A stretch of 64,000 bases of DNA, from assembly GCF_006442315.1 (NCBI RefSeq), contig NZ_VFVY01000013.1, positions 1 through 64,000 on the forward strand. Direction: 5' to 3'. The notes beneath the pieces are model-generated. The model saw only the letters and a list, made by a program, of their open reading frames with translations, was not told the DNA's origin and made no database searches. Positions 51,313-59,508 of the stretch are shown here, piece by piece. The stretch comes from Mesorhizobium sp. B2-3-4. GTDB lineage: Bacteria; Pseudomonadota; Alphaproteobacteria; Rhizobiales; Rhizobiaceae. The position numbers were made by a program, and so were the translations under genes. Numbering within the stretch: position 1 is the first letter of the stretch; every line of letters starts with the position of its first letter.

Positions 51313-52683
51313 TCAGGAGCGGCCGCCGCCATAAGTCACGCGCCAGATCGTGCCGTTGCCGTCCTCGGTCACGATCAAGGATCCGTCGCCGGCCACCGCA
51401 ACGCCCACCGGCCGGCCCCAGACCTCGCCATTGGAAACGACGAAGCCGGTCATGAAATCCTCGTATTCGCCGGTCGGCTTGCCGTCCTTGAACTTGAGCC
51501 GCACCACCTTGTAGCCGGTCCGGTTGCCGCGGTTCCACGAACCGTGCAGGGCGACAAAGGCATCGCCGCGATATTCCTTGGGAAAGCCGGTGTCGGCGGG
51601 CAAGTCCTTGCCGTCGTAGAAGGCGATGTTGAGCGGCGCCGAATGCGCCTGCATCAGCACGTCGGGAATGGTGACCTTGCCGGCGAGGTCCGGCCGCTCG
51701 CCCTTGTGACGCGGGTCCTCGTTGTTGCCGATGTAATACCAGGGCCAGCCATAGAAGGCGCCTTCCCTGACCGACGTCGCGTATTCGGCCGGCACATTGT
51801 CGCCAAGTGCATCGCGCTCGTTGACGACGCACCACAGCGCGCCGGTCGCCGGCTGGATCGTCATGCCCGAACAATTGCGCAGGCCGGTGGCGACGATGCG
51901 GCCGTTCTTGCCGTCCGGGTCGAAGGCCCTGACGTCGGCGCGGCCTTCCTCGGAGCCCCAGGCCGCGCCGAGCGGCTGCGATTTCGCCCAGGCCTCGAGG
52001 CCACCCTCCGGTGCCTTGCCCATGCTCTCCGCGACGTTCGAGCCGGAGCCGACCGACAAATAGAGCGTCTGGCCGTCGGGCGAAAAGGCAATGTCGCGCG
52101 TCCAGTGATGGTTCGCCGGAATGTTGTCGACGATGGTTTCACGCTCGCCTGATGCCTTCAGGTCGCCGCCGCGATAGGGGAAGCGCACGATGCTGTCGCT
52201 GTTGGCGACATAGACCCATTTCGGGTCGTCGCCCGGGGGATAGAAGGCAATGCCGTAGGGCTGGTTGAGACCGCCGGCGAAGATGCCTTTCCCGGCCGGT
52301 TTCGCGCCGCCTTCTGTCAGGCGATAAACACGGATCTGGTTGGCCTCGCTGTCGGCGACGAACAGGTCGCCGTTCGGCGCCACCCGCACGACGCGCGGAT
52401 TGTCGATCCCTGAAGCGACCAGCTCGGCCGTAAAGCCCGGCGGCAGATGCGGCTTTGCATCGCTCGGCATGTCCGCGACACCGGCGCTGTTCGAGGCCGA
52501 TTTGGTGACGTAGGGCTTCGGCAGGTCTGCCGGCTCGATCAGCCGGCGCACGCCCGGCCTGTCGGCGCGCCAGTCACCGAAGGCGGCCGGACCTTTCAGC
52601 ACCGGCTGCTGGTCGGCCGCCAGGGCGCAGCCGGCAATGACGAGGCTGACCGGGATGGCGGCCATCGAGACAAGTCGGATCAT
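51313..52683 (-). CDS. Periplasmic sorbosone dehydrogenase-like beta-propeller protein
   Basis: A 456-residue exported protein with a signal peptide (residues 1-23, ending GCALAA; possibly a lipoprotein at the Cys). The beta-propeller shows the GSH/SNDH pattern: NPRVVRVAPNGDLFVADSEA, HHWTRDIAFSPDGQTLYLSV and the C-terminal WGRPVGVAVAGDGSLIVTED. Family members are PQQ-dependent aldose/sorbosone dehydrogenases, but the cofactor ligands cannot be verified by eye. The start at 52683 has GGAGG upstream. Confidence 0.85.
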   Translation of the reverse strand: MIRLVSMAAIPVSLVIAGCALAADQQPVLKGPAAFGDWRADRPGVRRLIEPADLPKPYVTKSASNSAGVADMPSDAKPHLPPGFTAELVASGIDNPRVVRVAPNGDLFVADSEANQIRVYRLTEGGAKPAGKGIFAGGLNQPYGIAFYPPGDDPKWVYVANSDSIVRFPYRGGDLKASGERETIVDNIPANHHWTRDIAFSPDGQTLYLSVGSGSNVAESMGKAPEGGLEAWAKSQPLGAAWGSEEGRADVRAFDPDGKNGRIVATGLRNCSGMTIQPATGALWCVVNERDALGDNVPAEYATSVREGAFYGWPWYYIGNNEDPRHKGERPDLAGKVTIPDVLMQAHSAPLNIAFYDGKDLPADTGFPKEYRGDAFVALHGSWNRGNRTGYKVVRLKFKDGKPTGEYEDFMTGFVVSNGEVWGRPVGVAVAGDGSLIVTEDGNGTIWRVTYGGGRS

Positions 52684-52720
52684 GGGAGACCTCCGCATCG
52701 TGCCGCAAACCGATTGCCGC

Positions 52721-52860
52721 TTAGAGCAATTCCAGGAAAAGTGCGTAGCGGTTTTCCCGGGAGAAGCGTGTAGCGCTTCCCCTTGGGAATTGCGTAAAAC
52801 AAAGAGTTGGAGCGGGCCTGCGATTCTACCAAACGCTGAACCGCTCTAGAGCGGCAACGG
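52721..52860. repeat. Rhizobial intergenic palindromic repeat (RIME/RPE type)
   Basis: The block GAGCAATTCCAGGAAAAGTG ... GGGAATTGCGTAAAACAAAG ... GAGCGG is a form recurrent in rhizobial genomes. GCAATTCC (52726-52733) pairs with GGAATTGC (52786-52793), and an inner AAGCG hairpin is possible. A shorter, degenerate relative may lie near 50505-50570. Confidence 0.7.
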
Positions 52861-52919
52861 CCAATCGTGGCCGATGGTTCCATGCCACATGTAGGGGTGA
52901 AGCGACGGCAGAGCGGCCG

Positions 52920-53117
52920 TCAGGTCTCGGTGGCGTCGAGGTCGCTGTCCAGGCGCTTTTCCAGCTCGACGAGATCGGCCGGCAGAGGCAGGCCCATGGC
53001 GCGCATTTCGCGCAGTTTCTCGCGCAACTGCTCCTGCACCTCGCGCACGTCCTCCGGCTGGTTGACCATCTCCTCCAGCAGCAGGCCGATCTGGGCCTTG
53101 AACGATTCCAGCGCCAT
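52920..53117 (-). CDS. Small conserved protein downstream of hrcA, 65 residues
   Basis: A short, acidic, helical protein (begins MALESFKAQIGLLLEEMVNQ, ends KRLDSDLDATET) with heptad-like Leu/Glu spacing that suggests a coiled coil. A strong ribosome-binding site (AAGGAGA) precedes the ATG at 53117. It lies downstream of hrcA on the same strand, separated by a palindromic repeat. No named function. Confidence 0.72.
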   Translation of the reverse strand: MALESFKAQIGLLLEEMVNQPEDVREVQEQLREKLREMRAMGLPLPADLVELEKRLDSDLDATET

Positions 53118-53168
53118 TCTTTTTCTCCTTGCCGCCTGTTGTTTCGATCGGGGCCCGCCCTGGAAAGC

Positions 53169-53294
53169 GTCATCCTCGGGCTTGTCCCGAGGATCTGCCA
53201 ACGCATCCAAGTCAGCTAAGCTGTTTCCGTCCTCATCTTCGCCATACCCAAATACCGCGATGCAGCAGATCCTCGGGACAAGCCCGAGGATGAC
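53169..53294. repeat. 30-bp inverted repeat pair of the CCTCGGG family
   Basis: The arms 53169-53198 and 53265-53294 are exact reverse complements separated by 66 bp. Each arm contains CCTCGGG-CTTGT-CCCGAGG. This is the same repeat as in 34429-34528 and 58141-58170. Confidence 0.88.
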
Positions 53295-53356
53295 GGCTTT
53301 CGGAGGCATTCGCGGTAGGCTTTCGACGTGGAAACCAAAGCAATTCCTCAGATCTC

Positions 53357-54439
53357 CTACCTTAACATGCGCGATATCAGCTGCGCCGTATAATCCACCA
53401 TCGGCACGATGCGGGCATAGTTCAGCCTTGTCGGGCCGATGACGCCGAGCGCACCGACGACGCGGGCATCCTTGTCGCGATAGGGCGCCACCACGAGCGA
53501 CGAGCCTGACAGCGAGAACAGCTTGTTCTCCGAGCCGATGAAGATGCGCACGCCCGATCCCTGCTCGGCGAGGTCGAGCAGCTGGATCAGCCCGTCCTGC
53601 GTCTCCATGTCCTCGAAGAGATGCCGCAAAAGTTCGATATCGGCCTGGGCGGTGACGTTTTCCAGCAGATTGGCGCGGCCGCGCACGATGAGCCGTGCCG
53701 GCAGGCCGCTTTCGGCGCCCGCCCACACCGCCAGTCCCTTCTCGACGAGGTCCTGCGACAGCGTGTCGAGGGCAGCGCGTGTCTCTTCCTTGATGCGGGC
53801 GATCTCGGTGCGCGCCTCGGCCAGTGTGCGGCCCCTGATATGGGCGTTGAGGAAGTTCGACGCCTCGTGCAGTTGCGAGACGGTGATGCCGGCGGGCAGG
53901 TCGACGACGCGGTTCTCGACGTCGCCGTTCTGCGACACCAGCACGGCCAGCGCCTTGGTCGGCTCCAACTGGATGAACTCGATATGCTTCAGCGCCACCT
54001 CGTTCTTGGCCGCCAGCACCAGGCCGGCGCCGCGCGACATGCCCGACAGCATCTGGCTGGCCTCGGTCAGCATGTGCTCCAGCGTCGCGCCCGAGCCCGA
54101 CGCCCGCACCTGCGCCTCGATGGCGCGGCGCTCCTCGTCGGAGAGGTCGCCAAGCTCCATGAAGGCGTCGACGAAGAAGCGCAGCCCGGCCTGCGTCGGC
54201 AGCCGCCCCGCCGAGATGTGCGGCGCATAGATCAGCCCGAGATGCTCGAGGTCGCTCATCACGTTGCGAATGGTGGCCGGCGACAGCGAGGAGGGCAGGA
54301 TGCGCGACAGGCTGCGCGAGCCCACGGGCTCGCCGTCCCTCAGATAGGAATCGACGATGCGCCGGAAGATGTCGCGTGAGCGCATGTCGAGTGATTGAAG
54401 TGCAAGCGACTGCGAACCGGGATCGATTGCCTTGGTCAT
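53357..54439 (-). CDS. hrcA: Heat-inducible transcription repressor HrcA
   Basis: A 360-residue HrcA. The N-terminal winged helix contains RDIFRRIVDSYLRDGEPVGS and SLSPATIRNVMSDLEHLGLI, diagnostic of the family. The central GAF-like part and the C-terminal VGALGVIGPTRLNYARIVPM are conserved. HrcA represses chaperonin operons through the CIRCE element with help from GroEL. The start at 54439 matches family length, with GAGGAGG upstream. No CIRCE palindrome is present in this window, so its targets are elsewhere. It is divergent from rph. Confidence 0.95.
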   Translation of the reverse strand: MTKAIDPGSQSLALQSLDMRSRDIFRRIVDSYLRDGEPVGSRSLSRILPSSLSPATIRNVMSDLEHLGLIYAPHISAGRLPTQAGLRFFVDAFMELGDLSDEERRAIEAQVRASGSGATLEHMLTEASQMLSGMSRGAGLVLAAKNEVALKHIEFIQLEPTKALAVLVSQNGDVENRVVDLPAGITVSQLHEASNFLNAHIRGRTLAEARTEIARIKEETRAALDTLSQDLVEKGLAVWAGAESGLPARLIVRGRANLLENVTAQADIELLRHLFEDMETQDGLIQLLDLAEQGSGVRIFIGSENKLFSLSGSSLVVAPYRDKDARVVGALGVIGPTRLNYARIVPMVDYTAQLISRMLR

Positions 54440-54617
54440 TCGGCCAAAAACCTCCTCGTTCAGGATATAGACTCCCACACGCCTGGCGCAACCCGGTGTC
54501 TGTGCCGGCTCACCCCTGGCGGTCGTGGCGGCCGCCCGGTCCGTTTTCCTTTGCGCACCGCCCCCCTTGCGTCTAAAAGCCGGCCACGATTTCAAAACCC
54601 GACAGAAAGCAGGCCGA

Positions 54618-55334
54618 ATGCGCCCCTCCAAACGCCAATTCGACGAAATGCGCGCCATCTCCTTCGAGCGCGGCGTCTCCAAGCATGCCGAAGGCTCGTG
54701 CCTGGTGAAGTTCGGCGACACGCATGTCCTGTGTACCGCGAGCCTCGAGGAGAAGGTTCCAGGCTGGATGCGCAATTCCGGCAAGGGCTGGGTCACGGCC
54801 GAATACGGCATGCTGCCGCGCTCGACCGGCGAGCGCATGCGCCGCGAGGCGTCCGCCGGCAAGCAGGGCGGCCGCACGCTGGAAATCCAGCGCCTGATCG
54901 GCCGCTCGCTGCGCGCCGTGGTCGATCTGCAGGCGCTGGGCGAACAGCAGATCACCGTCGACTGCGACGTCATCCAGGCCGATGGCGGCACCCGCACCGC
55001 CTCGATCACCGGCGGCTGGGTGGCCCTCTACGACTGCCTGCGCTGGATGGAAGCCCGCCAGATGGCCAGCGTTTCGAAAGTGCTGAAGGACCATGTCGCG
55101 GCGATTTCCTGCGGCATCCATGACGGCCAGCCGGTCATCGACCTCGACTATCTCGAAGATTCCGCCGCCGGCACCGACGCCAATTTCGTCATGACCGGCA
55201 AGGGCGGCATCGTCGAGATCCAGGGCACCGCCGAGGGCGAGCCGTTTTCGGAGGCGCAGTTCGCCGAGCTGATGGGCCTGGCCAAGAAGGGCATTTCCCG
55301 CCTGGTGAGTTTGCAGCAGATGGCGGTGGCCTGA
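54618..55334 (+). CDS. rph: Ribonuclease PH
   Basis: A 238-residue phosphorolytic 3'-exoribonuclease that trims tRNA 3' ends. Conserved segments are RPSKRQFDEMRAISFERGVS, the GRTLEIQRLIGRSLRAV block and DCDVIQADGGTRTASITGG. The start at 54618 is the conserved family start. The divergent arrangement with hrcA and the following rdgB-hemW order is typical of rhizobia. Confidence 0.95.
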   Translation: MRPSKRQFDEMRAISFERGVSKHAEGSCLVKFGDTHVLCTASLEEKVPGWMRNSGKGWVTAEYGMLPRSTGERMRREASAGKQGGRTLEIQRLIGRSLRAVVDLQALGEQQITVDCDVIQADGGTRTASITGGWVALYDCLRWMEARQMASVSKVLKDHVAAISCGIHDGQPVIDLDYLEDSAAGTDANFVMTGKGGIVEIQGTAEGEPFSEAQFAELMGLAKKGISRLVSLQQMAVA

Positions 55335-55354
55335 TTTCTATATGCTGAGCTTGA

Positions 55355-55514
55355 GCCCCCCTCTCTGGCCTGCCGGCCATCTCCCCCTCAAGGGGGGAGA
55401 TTGGATGTCACGATGGCTTTCGCCAATCTCCGATGTTGCAAAGCGGGTGGCAGCCTCAAAGCTGCTGATCTCCCCCCTTGAGGGGGAGATGGCCGGCAGG
55501 GCAGAGAGGGGGGC
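55355..55514. repeat. 47-bp inverted repeat pair upstream of the VOC gene
   Basis: The arms 55355-55401 and 55468-55514 are reverse complements with one mismatch (core GCCGGCCATCTCCCCCTCAA). Each arm also folds on CTCCCCCTTGAGGGGGAG-like segments. The right arm ends 3 nt before the GTG start of the next gene and provides its only purine-rich ribosome-binding sequence. Confidence 0.85.
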
Positions 55515-55517
55515 CTC

Positions 55518-55928
55518 GTGATACCCTCCGCCGTCCTGGAATCCGCCCTCTACGTCACCGACCTCACCGCAGCCGAAGCCTTCTACACCGACATAATCGG
55601 CCTCACTCTCCTCGGAAAGGTCGAAGGCCGCCATCTCTTCTTCCGTTGCGGCCCCGGCGTGCTGCTCATCTTCAACGCCGAGGCGACCAAAATCCCGCCG
55701 GCGCCCGACGCCCGGCTGAAAGTGCCGCCGCATGGCACGGTTGGCGAAGGCCATCTCTGCTTTGCAGCAACCGCCGACGAACTCACCGGCTGGAAAGCGC
55801 TTCTGGAGGCAAAAAACATTGCCATCGAAAGCGAATTCGAATGGCCGCAAGGCGGTCGTTCGCTCTATATACGCGACCCCTCGGGCAATTCCATCGAGTT
55901 CGCCGAGCCGAGAATCTGGGGCCTTTGA
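55518..55928 (+). CDS. VOC-family (glyoxalase/bleomycin resistance-like) protein
   Basis: A 136-residue vicinal-oxygen-chelate-fold protein with paired beta-alpha-beta modules: SALYVTDLTAAEAFYTDIIG and HLCFAATADELTGWKALLEA. Potential metal ligands are His and Glu (GEGHLCF, NSIEFAEP). The start is GTG. The stop overlaps the rdgB start by one base, so the two genes are coupled. Substrate unknown. Confidence 0.88.
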   Translation: MIPSAVLESALYVTDLTAAEAFYTDIIGLTLLGKVEGRHLFFRCGPGVLLIFNAEATKIPPAPDARLKVPPHGTVGEGHLCFAATADELTGWKALLEAKNIAIESEFEWPQGGRSLYIRDPSGNSIEFAEPRIWGL

Positions 55929-56590
55929 TGCATACACTTGATGGCAAGAAAATAGTCGTCGCCAGCCACAATGAAGGCAAGCTGCGCGAATTCGCCGACC
56001 TGATGGGCCCGTTCGGCTTCGAGGCCAAATCGGCCAAGGCGTACGGCTTGCCGGAACCCGACGAAACCGGCACCACCTTCGAGGAGAACGCCTACATCAA
56101 GGCCTTCGCCGCCGCCAAGGCGACCGGCCTGCCGGCGCTGTCTGACGATTCGGGCCTGTGCGTCGACGCGCTCGACGGCGCGCCCGGCGTCTACACCGCC
56201 AACTGGGCCGAAACGCCAGACGGAAGCAGGGATTTCGCCATGGCCATGCAGCGCACCGAAGTGGCGATGCAAGAGGTTGGCGCGGCCACGCCCGAGCAGC
56301 GCACGGGCCGCTTCGTCGCCGTCATCTGCCTGGCTTTTCCCGACGGCGAGGCCGAATATTATCGCGGCGAGGCGGAAGGCACGCTGGTCTGGCCGCCGCG
56401 CGGCGAACTCGGCTTCGGCTACGATCCGGTGTTCCTGCCCAACGGTTTCGAAAAGACCTTCGGCGAGATGAGCGCCGAGGAAAAACATGGCTGGAAGCCC
56501 GGCCAGGCGACGGCGCTGTCGCACCGCGCCCGCGCTTTCCAGAAGTTCGCCCAGGCTCGGCTGGGTTTGGGCACATCCGGGTCGGCATGA
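55928..56590 (+). CDS. rdgB: XTP/dITP diphosphatase (RdgB/HAM1)
   Basis: A 220-residue house-cleaning nucleotide pyrophosphatase that removes non-canonical purine triphosphates. The motifs are VVASHNEGKLREF (N-terminal), the acidic ALSDDSGLCVDALDGAPGVY and the late GELGFGYDPVFLPNG plus SHRARAF. It is tightly packed: one-base overlap with the VOC gene and 4-nt overlap (ATGA) with hemW. Confidence 0.95.
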   Translation: MHTLDGKKIVVASHNEGKLREFADLMGPFGFEAKSAKAYGLPEPDETGTTFEENAYIKAFAAAKATGLPALSDDSGLCVDALDGAPGVYTANWAETPDGSRDFAMAMQRTEVAMQEVGAATPEQRTGRFVAVICLAFPDGEAEYYRGEAEGTLVWPPRGELGFGYDPVFLPNGFEKTFGEMSAEEKHGWKPGQATALSHRARAFQKFAQARLGLGTSGSA

Positions 56591-57765
56591 TCGGGCCTGG
56601 CACAATCATGCCGCTCGACCGCAGCCCCGGCTTCGGCGTCTATGTGCATTGGCCGTTCTGCGCGGCCAAGTGCCCCTATTGCGACTTCAACAGCCATGTC
56701 CGCCACCAGCCGGTCGATCAGGAGCGCTTTGCCGCCGCCTTCGAGGCCGAACTGGCGACGATGCGCCAGCGCACCGGGCCGCGCGAGGTGACCAGCATCT
56801 TCCTGGGCGGCGGCACGCCGTCGCTGATGAAGCCGCAGACCGTGGCCAGGGTCCTGGACGCGGTGGCCAAGAATTGGACCGTCCCCGACGGCATCGAAGT
56901 CACGCTGGAGGCCAATCCGTCCTCGGTCGAGGCGGAGCGCTTTCGCGGCTACCGCGCGGCAGGCGTCAACCGGGTGTCACTCGGCGTCCAGGCGCTGAAC
57001 GACAAGGATCTGCGTTTCCTCGGACGGCTGCACAATGTCGAGGAGGCGCTGCACGCCATCGGGCTCGCGCGGGAAATATTCCCCAGGCTCTCCTTCGACC
57101 TGATCTATGCGCGGCCCGGCCAGACGCCGCAGGATTGGCAGGCGGAACTCGAACAGGCGATCGGCCACGCCGCCGACCATCTGTCGCTTTACCAGCTCAC
57201 CATCGAGGAAGGCACGCCCTTCCACGCACTGCACGCGGCCAAGAAATTCATCATCCCCGACAACGACCACGCCGCCGATCTCTACGCACTGACGCAGGAG
57301 ATCACGGCGGCAAATGGTTTGCCGGCTTATGAGATTTCCAACCATGCGCGGCCAGGCGCCGAGAGCCGGCATAATCTGACCTACTGGCGCTACGGCGAAT
57401 ATGTCGGCGTCGGCCCCGGCGCGCACGGCCGCTTCGTCGAGAATGGCCACCGAGTGGTGACGATCGCCGAACGGATGCCGGAAACCTGGGCCAATCTGGT
57501 CGAGGCCAAGGGCCACGGTGTCACCGGCGGCGAAATCCTGACGCGCTCGGAAGAGGCCGACGAGTTCCTGCTGATGGGCCTGCGGCTCGCCGAAGGCATC
57601 GACCTCACACGCTACGAGGCGTTTTCCGGACGCGGCCTGTCCAGCGCGCGGCTGTCGGTGCTGCAAGGCGAGGGGCTGGTGGCGCCGATCGGCAACGCCC
57701 GCCTGCGCGCCACGCCGGCCGGCATGATCGTGCTTGATGCCGTGGTGGCGGACCTGGCGCGGTAA
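56587..57765 (+). CDS. hemW: Radical SAM haem chaperone/coproporphyrinogen oxidase-like HemW
   Basis: A 392-residue radical SAM protein. The 4Fe-4S motif is CAAKCPYCDF (CxxxCxxC) near residues 25-34, then FLGGGTPSLM and the HemN/HemW segment SLGVQALNDKDLRFLGRLHN. HemW proteins are haem chaperones rather than true coproporphyrinogen oxidases, as the extra HemN N-terminal cysteine and length are absent. The start overlaps rdgB by 4 nt; Met at 56608 is an alternative. Confidence 0.92.
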   Translation: MIGPGTIMPLDRSPGFGVYVHWPFCAAKCPYCDFNSHVRHQPVDQERFAAAFEAELATMRQRTGPREVTSIFLGGGTPSLMKPQTVARVLDAVAKNWTVPDGIEVTLEANPSSVEAERFRGYRAAGVNRVSLGVQALNDKDLRFLGRLHNVEEALHAIGLAREIFPRLSFDLIYARPGQTPQDWQAELEQAIGHAADHLSLYQLTIEEGTPFHALHAAKKFIIPDNDHAADLYALTQEITAANGLPAYEISNHARPGAESRHNLTYWRYGEYVGVGPGAHGRFVENGHRVVTIAERMPETWANLVEAKGHGVTGGEILTRSEEADEFLLMGLRLAEGIDLTRYEAFSGRGLSSARLSVLQGEGLVAPIGNARLRATPAGMIVLDAVVADLAR

Positions 57766-57768
57766 CCC

Positions 57769-58092
57769 TTGAAAAACGTCCTCTTCGTCTGCAGCCAGAA
57801 CCGGCTGCGCAGCCCGACCGCCGAGCAGGTGTTTTCCACCCGCCGCGACATCGAGGTCGAATCGGCCGGCACCAATCACGATGCCGACAGCCCGCTGACG
57901 CATGAGCTGGTGGCATGGGCCGACATCATCTTCGTCATGGAAAAGACGCACCGCACCAAGCTGCAGAAGAGATTCAAGGCCAGTCTCAAGGCGGCCAAGG
58001 TGATCTGCCTCGACATACCGGACGACTATGAATTCATGGACCCGGAGCTGATCGAGCTTCTGAAGGCACGGGTTTCGCGGTATCTGGACTGA
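57769..58092 (+). CDS. Small low-molecular-weight protein-tyrosine-phosphatase-like protein
   Basis: A 107-residue protein beginning at TTG. The P-loop is VCSQNRLRSPTAEQ with Cys8 and Arg14, i.e. the CX5R signature of LMW phosphatases, and a MDPELIE segment sits near the C-terminus. It is shorter than typical LMW-PTPs (about 150 residues) and may be a truncated-fold relative found widely in proteobacteria. It starts 3 nt after hemW and is probably cotranscribed. Confidence 0.82.
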   Translation: MKNVLFVCSQNRLRSPTAEQVFSTRRDIEVESAGTNHDADSPLTHELVAWADIIFVMEKTHRTKLQKRFKASLKAAKVICLDIPDDYEFMDPELIELLKARVSRYLD

Positions 58093-58140
58093 GCCTTACG
58101 CTGCAATCCATCCATTCGTCGTCCTCCACGCACCCAGATC

Positions 58141-58170
58141 GTCATCCCCGGGCTTGTCCCGAGGATCTAC
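58141..58170. repeat. Solo arm of the CCTCGGG-family palindromic repeat
   Basis: The 30-bp unit GTCATCCCCGGGCTTGTCCC... is a single copy of the element seen as pairs at 34429-34528 and 53169-53294, with a C for T change. No partner arm is found nearby. Confidence 0.8.
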
Positions 58171-58249
58171 AGTGCGCAAGACCAACCGGCCGGTCTTCAA
58201 TCCGGGCGCTGCTGTCGGCCGCCTTCGCGGCAGGCGCGGTGCTGGCCGT

Positions 58250-58909
58250 CTATCGGGGGTAGACGCGCCTGTCCGGCCAAGAAGCATCGGCCACGCCGCA
58301 ATCCGAACCCGTGTCGACTTCAAAGAAGAAATCCTGATGGTGGAAATCGCCGCCATCCTCCCAGGATTGCTGCGTCAGGCCGCAGCCTGCGTAGGAGAAC
58401 ACGTCGATCCTCGTCGCTCGCGGCGCCTGTATCCATCGGTCGCCCACCTTGTGAAACAAGTAGTCCGAGGTGGCTGGATCATCGGAACGCATATGCAGGG
58501 GGACGCCGGGCATCGCGAACTCCGGATCGATGTCCAGTTGCAGATAGGCGGCTGAAACATTTTCAACGGTAATCCAGTCGCGGCTGGAAATGGGCTGGTT
58601 GAGAGCGGGGTAGAGAACCCTCGCGAATTCGCGCTCCGTGGTCTCGCCGGCAAGCGTCCCGCGCAGCGAAAGCGTCTTGGCAAACAGGCCGCTGGCCGCG
58701 ATGGCCCTGAATTTTATGGTTCGCGGTCTTTGCGGGGTCGAGCCGGCTTGTGTGGATTGCGGTGCGCCCGGCGACGGCGGCTCGCGGACGGCCGATGCCG
58801 CATTGTTTCGACTATCGGCCGAGGGGGCCGAGGCAATCAGGCCGAACAGCGCGATGGCAGTGGCGAACAGTCGCCGGCCAACCAATGTTTCAGCTCCGGT
58901 GTCCCGCAA
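58250..58909 (-). CDS. Exported hypothetical protein, 219 residues
   Basis: The N-terminus has a basic start and a hydrophobic stretch (LFATAIALFGLIASAPSADS) that looks like a signal peptide. A Pro/Ser/Gln-rich low-complexity linker follows (residues about 40-62), and then a folded-looking region (VENVSAAYLQLDIDPEFAMP, RIDVFSYAGCG). Two Cys near the C-terminus could form a disulfide. I recognise no family. It lies between the phosphatase-like gene and two very small frames. Confidence 0.7.
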   Translation of the reverse strand: MRDTGAETLVGRRLFATAIALFGLIASAPSADSRNNAASAVREPPSPGAPQSTQAGSTPQRPRTIKFRAIAASGLFAKTLSLRGTLAGETTEREFARVLYPALNQPISSRDWITVENVSAAYLQLDIDPEFAMPGVPLHMRSDDPATSDYLFHKVGDRWIQAPRATRIDVFSYAGCGLTQQSWEDGGDFHHQDFFFEVDTGSDCGVADASWPDRRVYPR

Positions 58910-58926
58910 TTTGTGGGCTACCCAGG

Positions 58927-59115
58927 TCAGGCATCGTGCTTGTGGCGATGCTTTGCGCGTTCTTTTTCCGCATGCGCCTCGCCGTTCCGGACTGGCTTGG
59001 CGTTGTCCTTGTCGCGACGGCCGCGGTGCTGGTCCCCCAATGAGGGCAAGGGTACGCCGTGGCGCGCATTCTTTGTTTCAAGACGGGTGATGAAGATATC
59101 GAAGCGATTGGGCAT
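58927..59115 (-). CDS. Possible small highly charged protein, 62 residues
   Basis: The product begins MPNRFDIFITRLETKNARHG and ends in a Lys/Glu/His-rich tail (EKERAKHRHKH). It starts 7 nt after the stop of the 58-residue frame upstream, which suggests coupling, but its ribosome-binding site is weak. The opposite strand carries a hydrophobic frame, so strand assignment is not secure. Confidence 0.38.
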   Translation of the reverse strand: MPNRFDIFITRLETKNARHGVPLPSLGDQHRGRRDKDNAKPVRNGEAHAEKERAKHRHKHDA

Positions 59116-59122
59116 CGTCCGG

Positions 59123-59299
59123 TCAGTGCTCCGTCGTGCTGTCGGGTTTGTTGTCTGAAAGCCTTACATTGGTGGGCAAGGCGACCGGCGTCTCGGCGGC
59201 CGGTCCTGTCCTGCCAGGCAGCCGCTTGTCCCGGCGCGGGGCACGATCGCGGTCGGCATAATAGGGCGCGAAGGCGTCCTGTATCATCAGGCTGTCCAT
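59123..59299 (-). CDS. Small hypothetical protein, 58 residues
   Basis: A short hydrophilic protein (begins MDSLMIQDAFAPYYADRDRA, then a Pro/Thr-rich tail) with a clear AGGGAGA ribosome-binding site before the ATG at 59299. No known domain. It is divergent from rsmI. Confidence 0.5.
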   Translation of the reverse strand: MDSLMIQDAFAPYYADRDRAPRRDKRLPGRTGPAAETPVALPTNVRLSDNKPDSTTEH

Positions 59300-59430
59300 C
59301 CTGTTCTCCCTTTGGGAATCAGGGGCTAAATCTGCCAAATCCGGTTTCGTTCCCCACTGTGGCGAAGGCATGGCAGCCACCTTACATCGGTGTGAGTTTT
59401 GCAAGCCGGCGCCGGCCATGCCAAAGAAGA

Positions 59431-59490
59431 CTTTGGCAGGCCAAACAGGCCTTTGGCGGGCCAAACAAGGTGTGGCAGGCCAGACAGGCT
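59431..59490. repeat. Three imperfect 20-bp tandem repeats before rsmI
   Basis: Units TTTGGCAGGCCAAACAGGCC (59431), TTTGGCGGGCCAAACAAGGT (59451) and a third, diverged copy starting near 59472 lie just upstream of the rsmI start. TTTGG/CCAAA within each unit could form a small stem. Confidence 0.65.
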
Positions 59491-59508
59491 CGAACGGAGA
59501 CGGCATCG

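Noticed and set aside
53357..54617. CIRCE element (TTAGCACTC-N9-GAGTGCTAA) in the hrcA-rph region
   Set aside because: No matching palindrome was found; HrcA targets must lie outside the window.
58171..58262. Tail of a membrane protein (RALLSAAFAAGAVLAVYRG then stop) after the solo repeat
   Set aside because: It has no start codon or ribosome-binding site and is too short to assign; it may be a decayed fragment.
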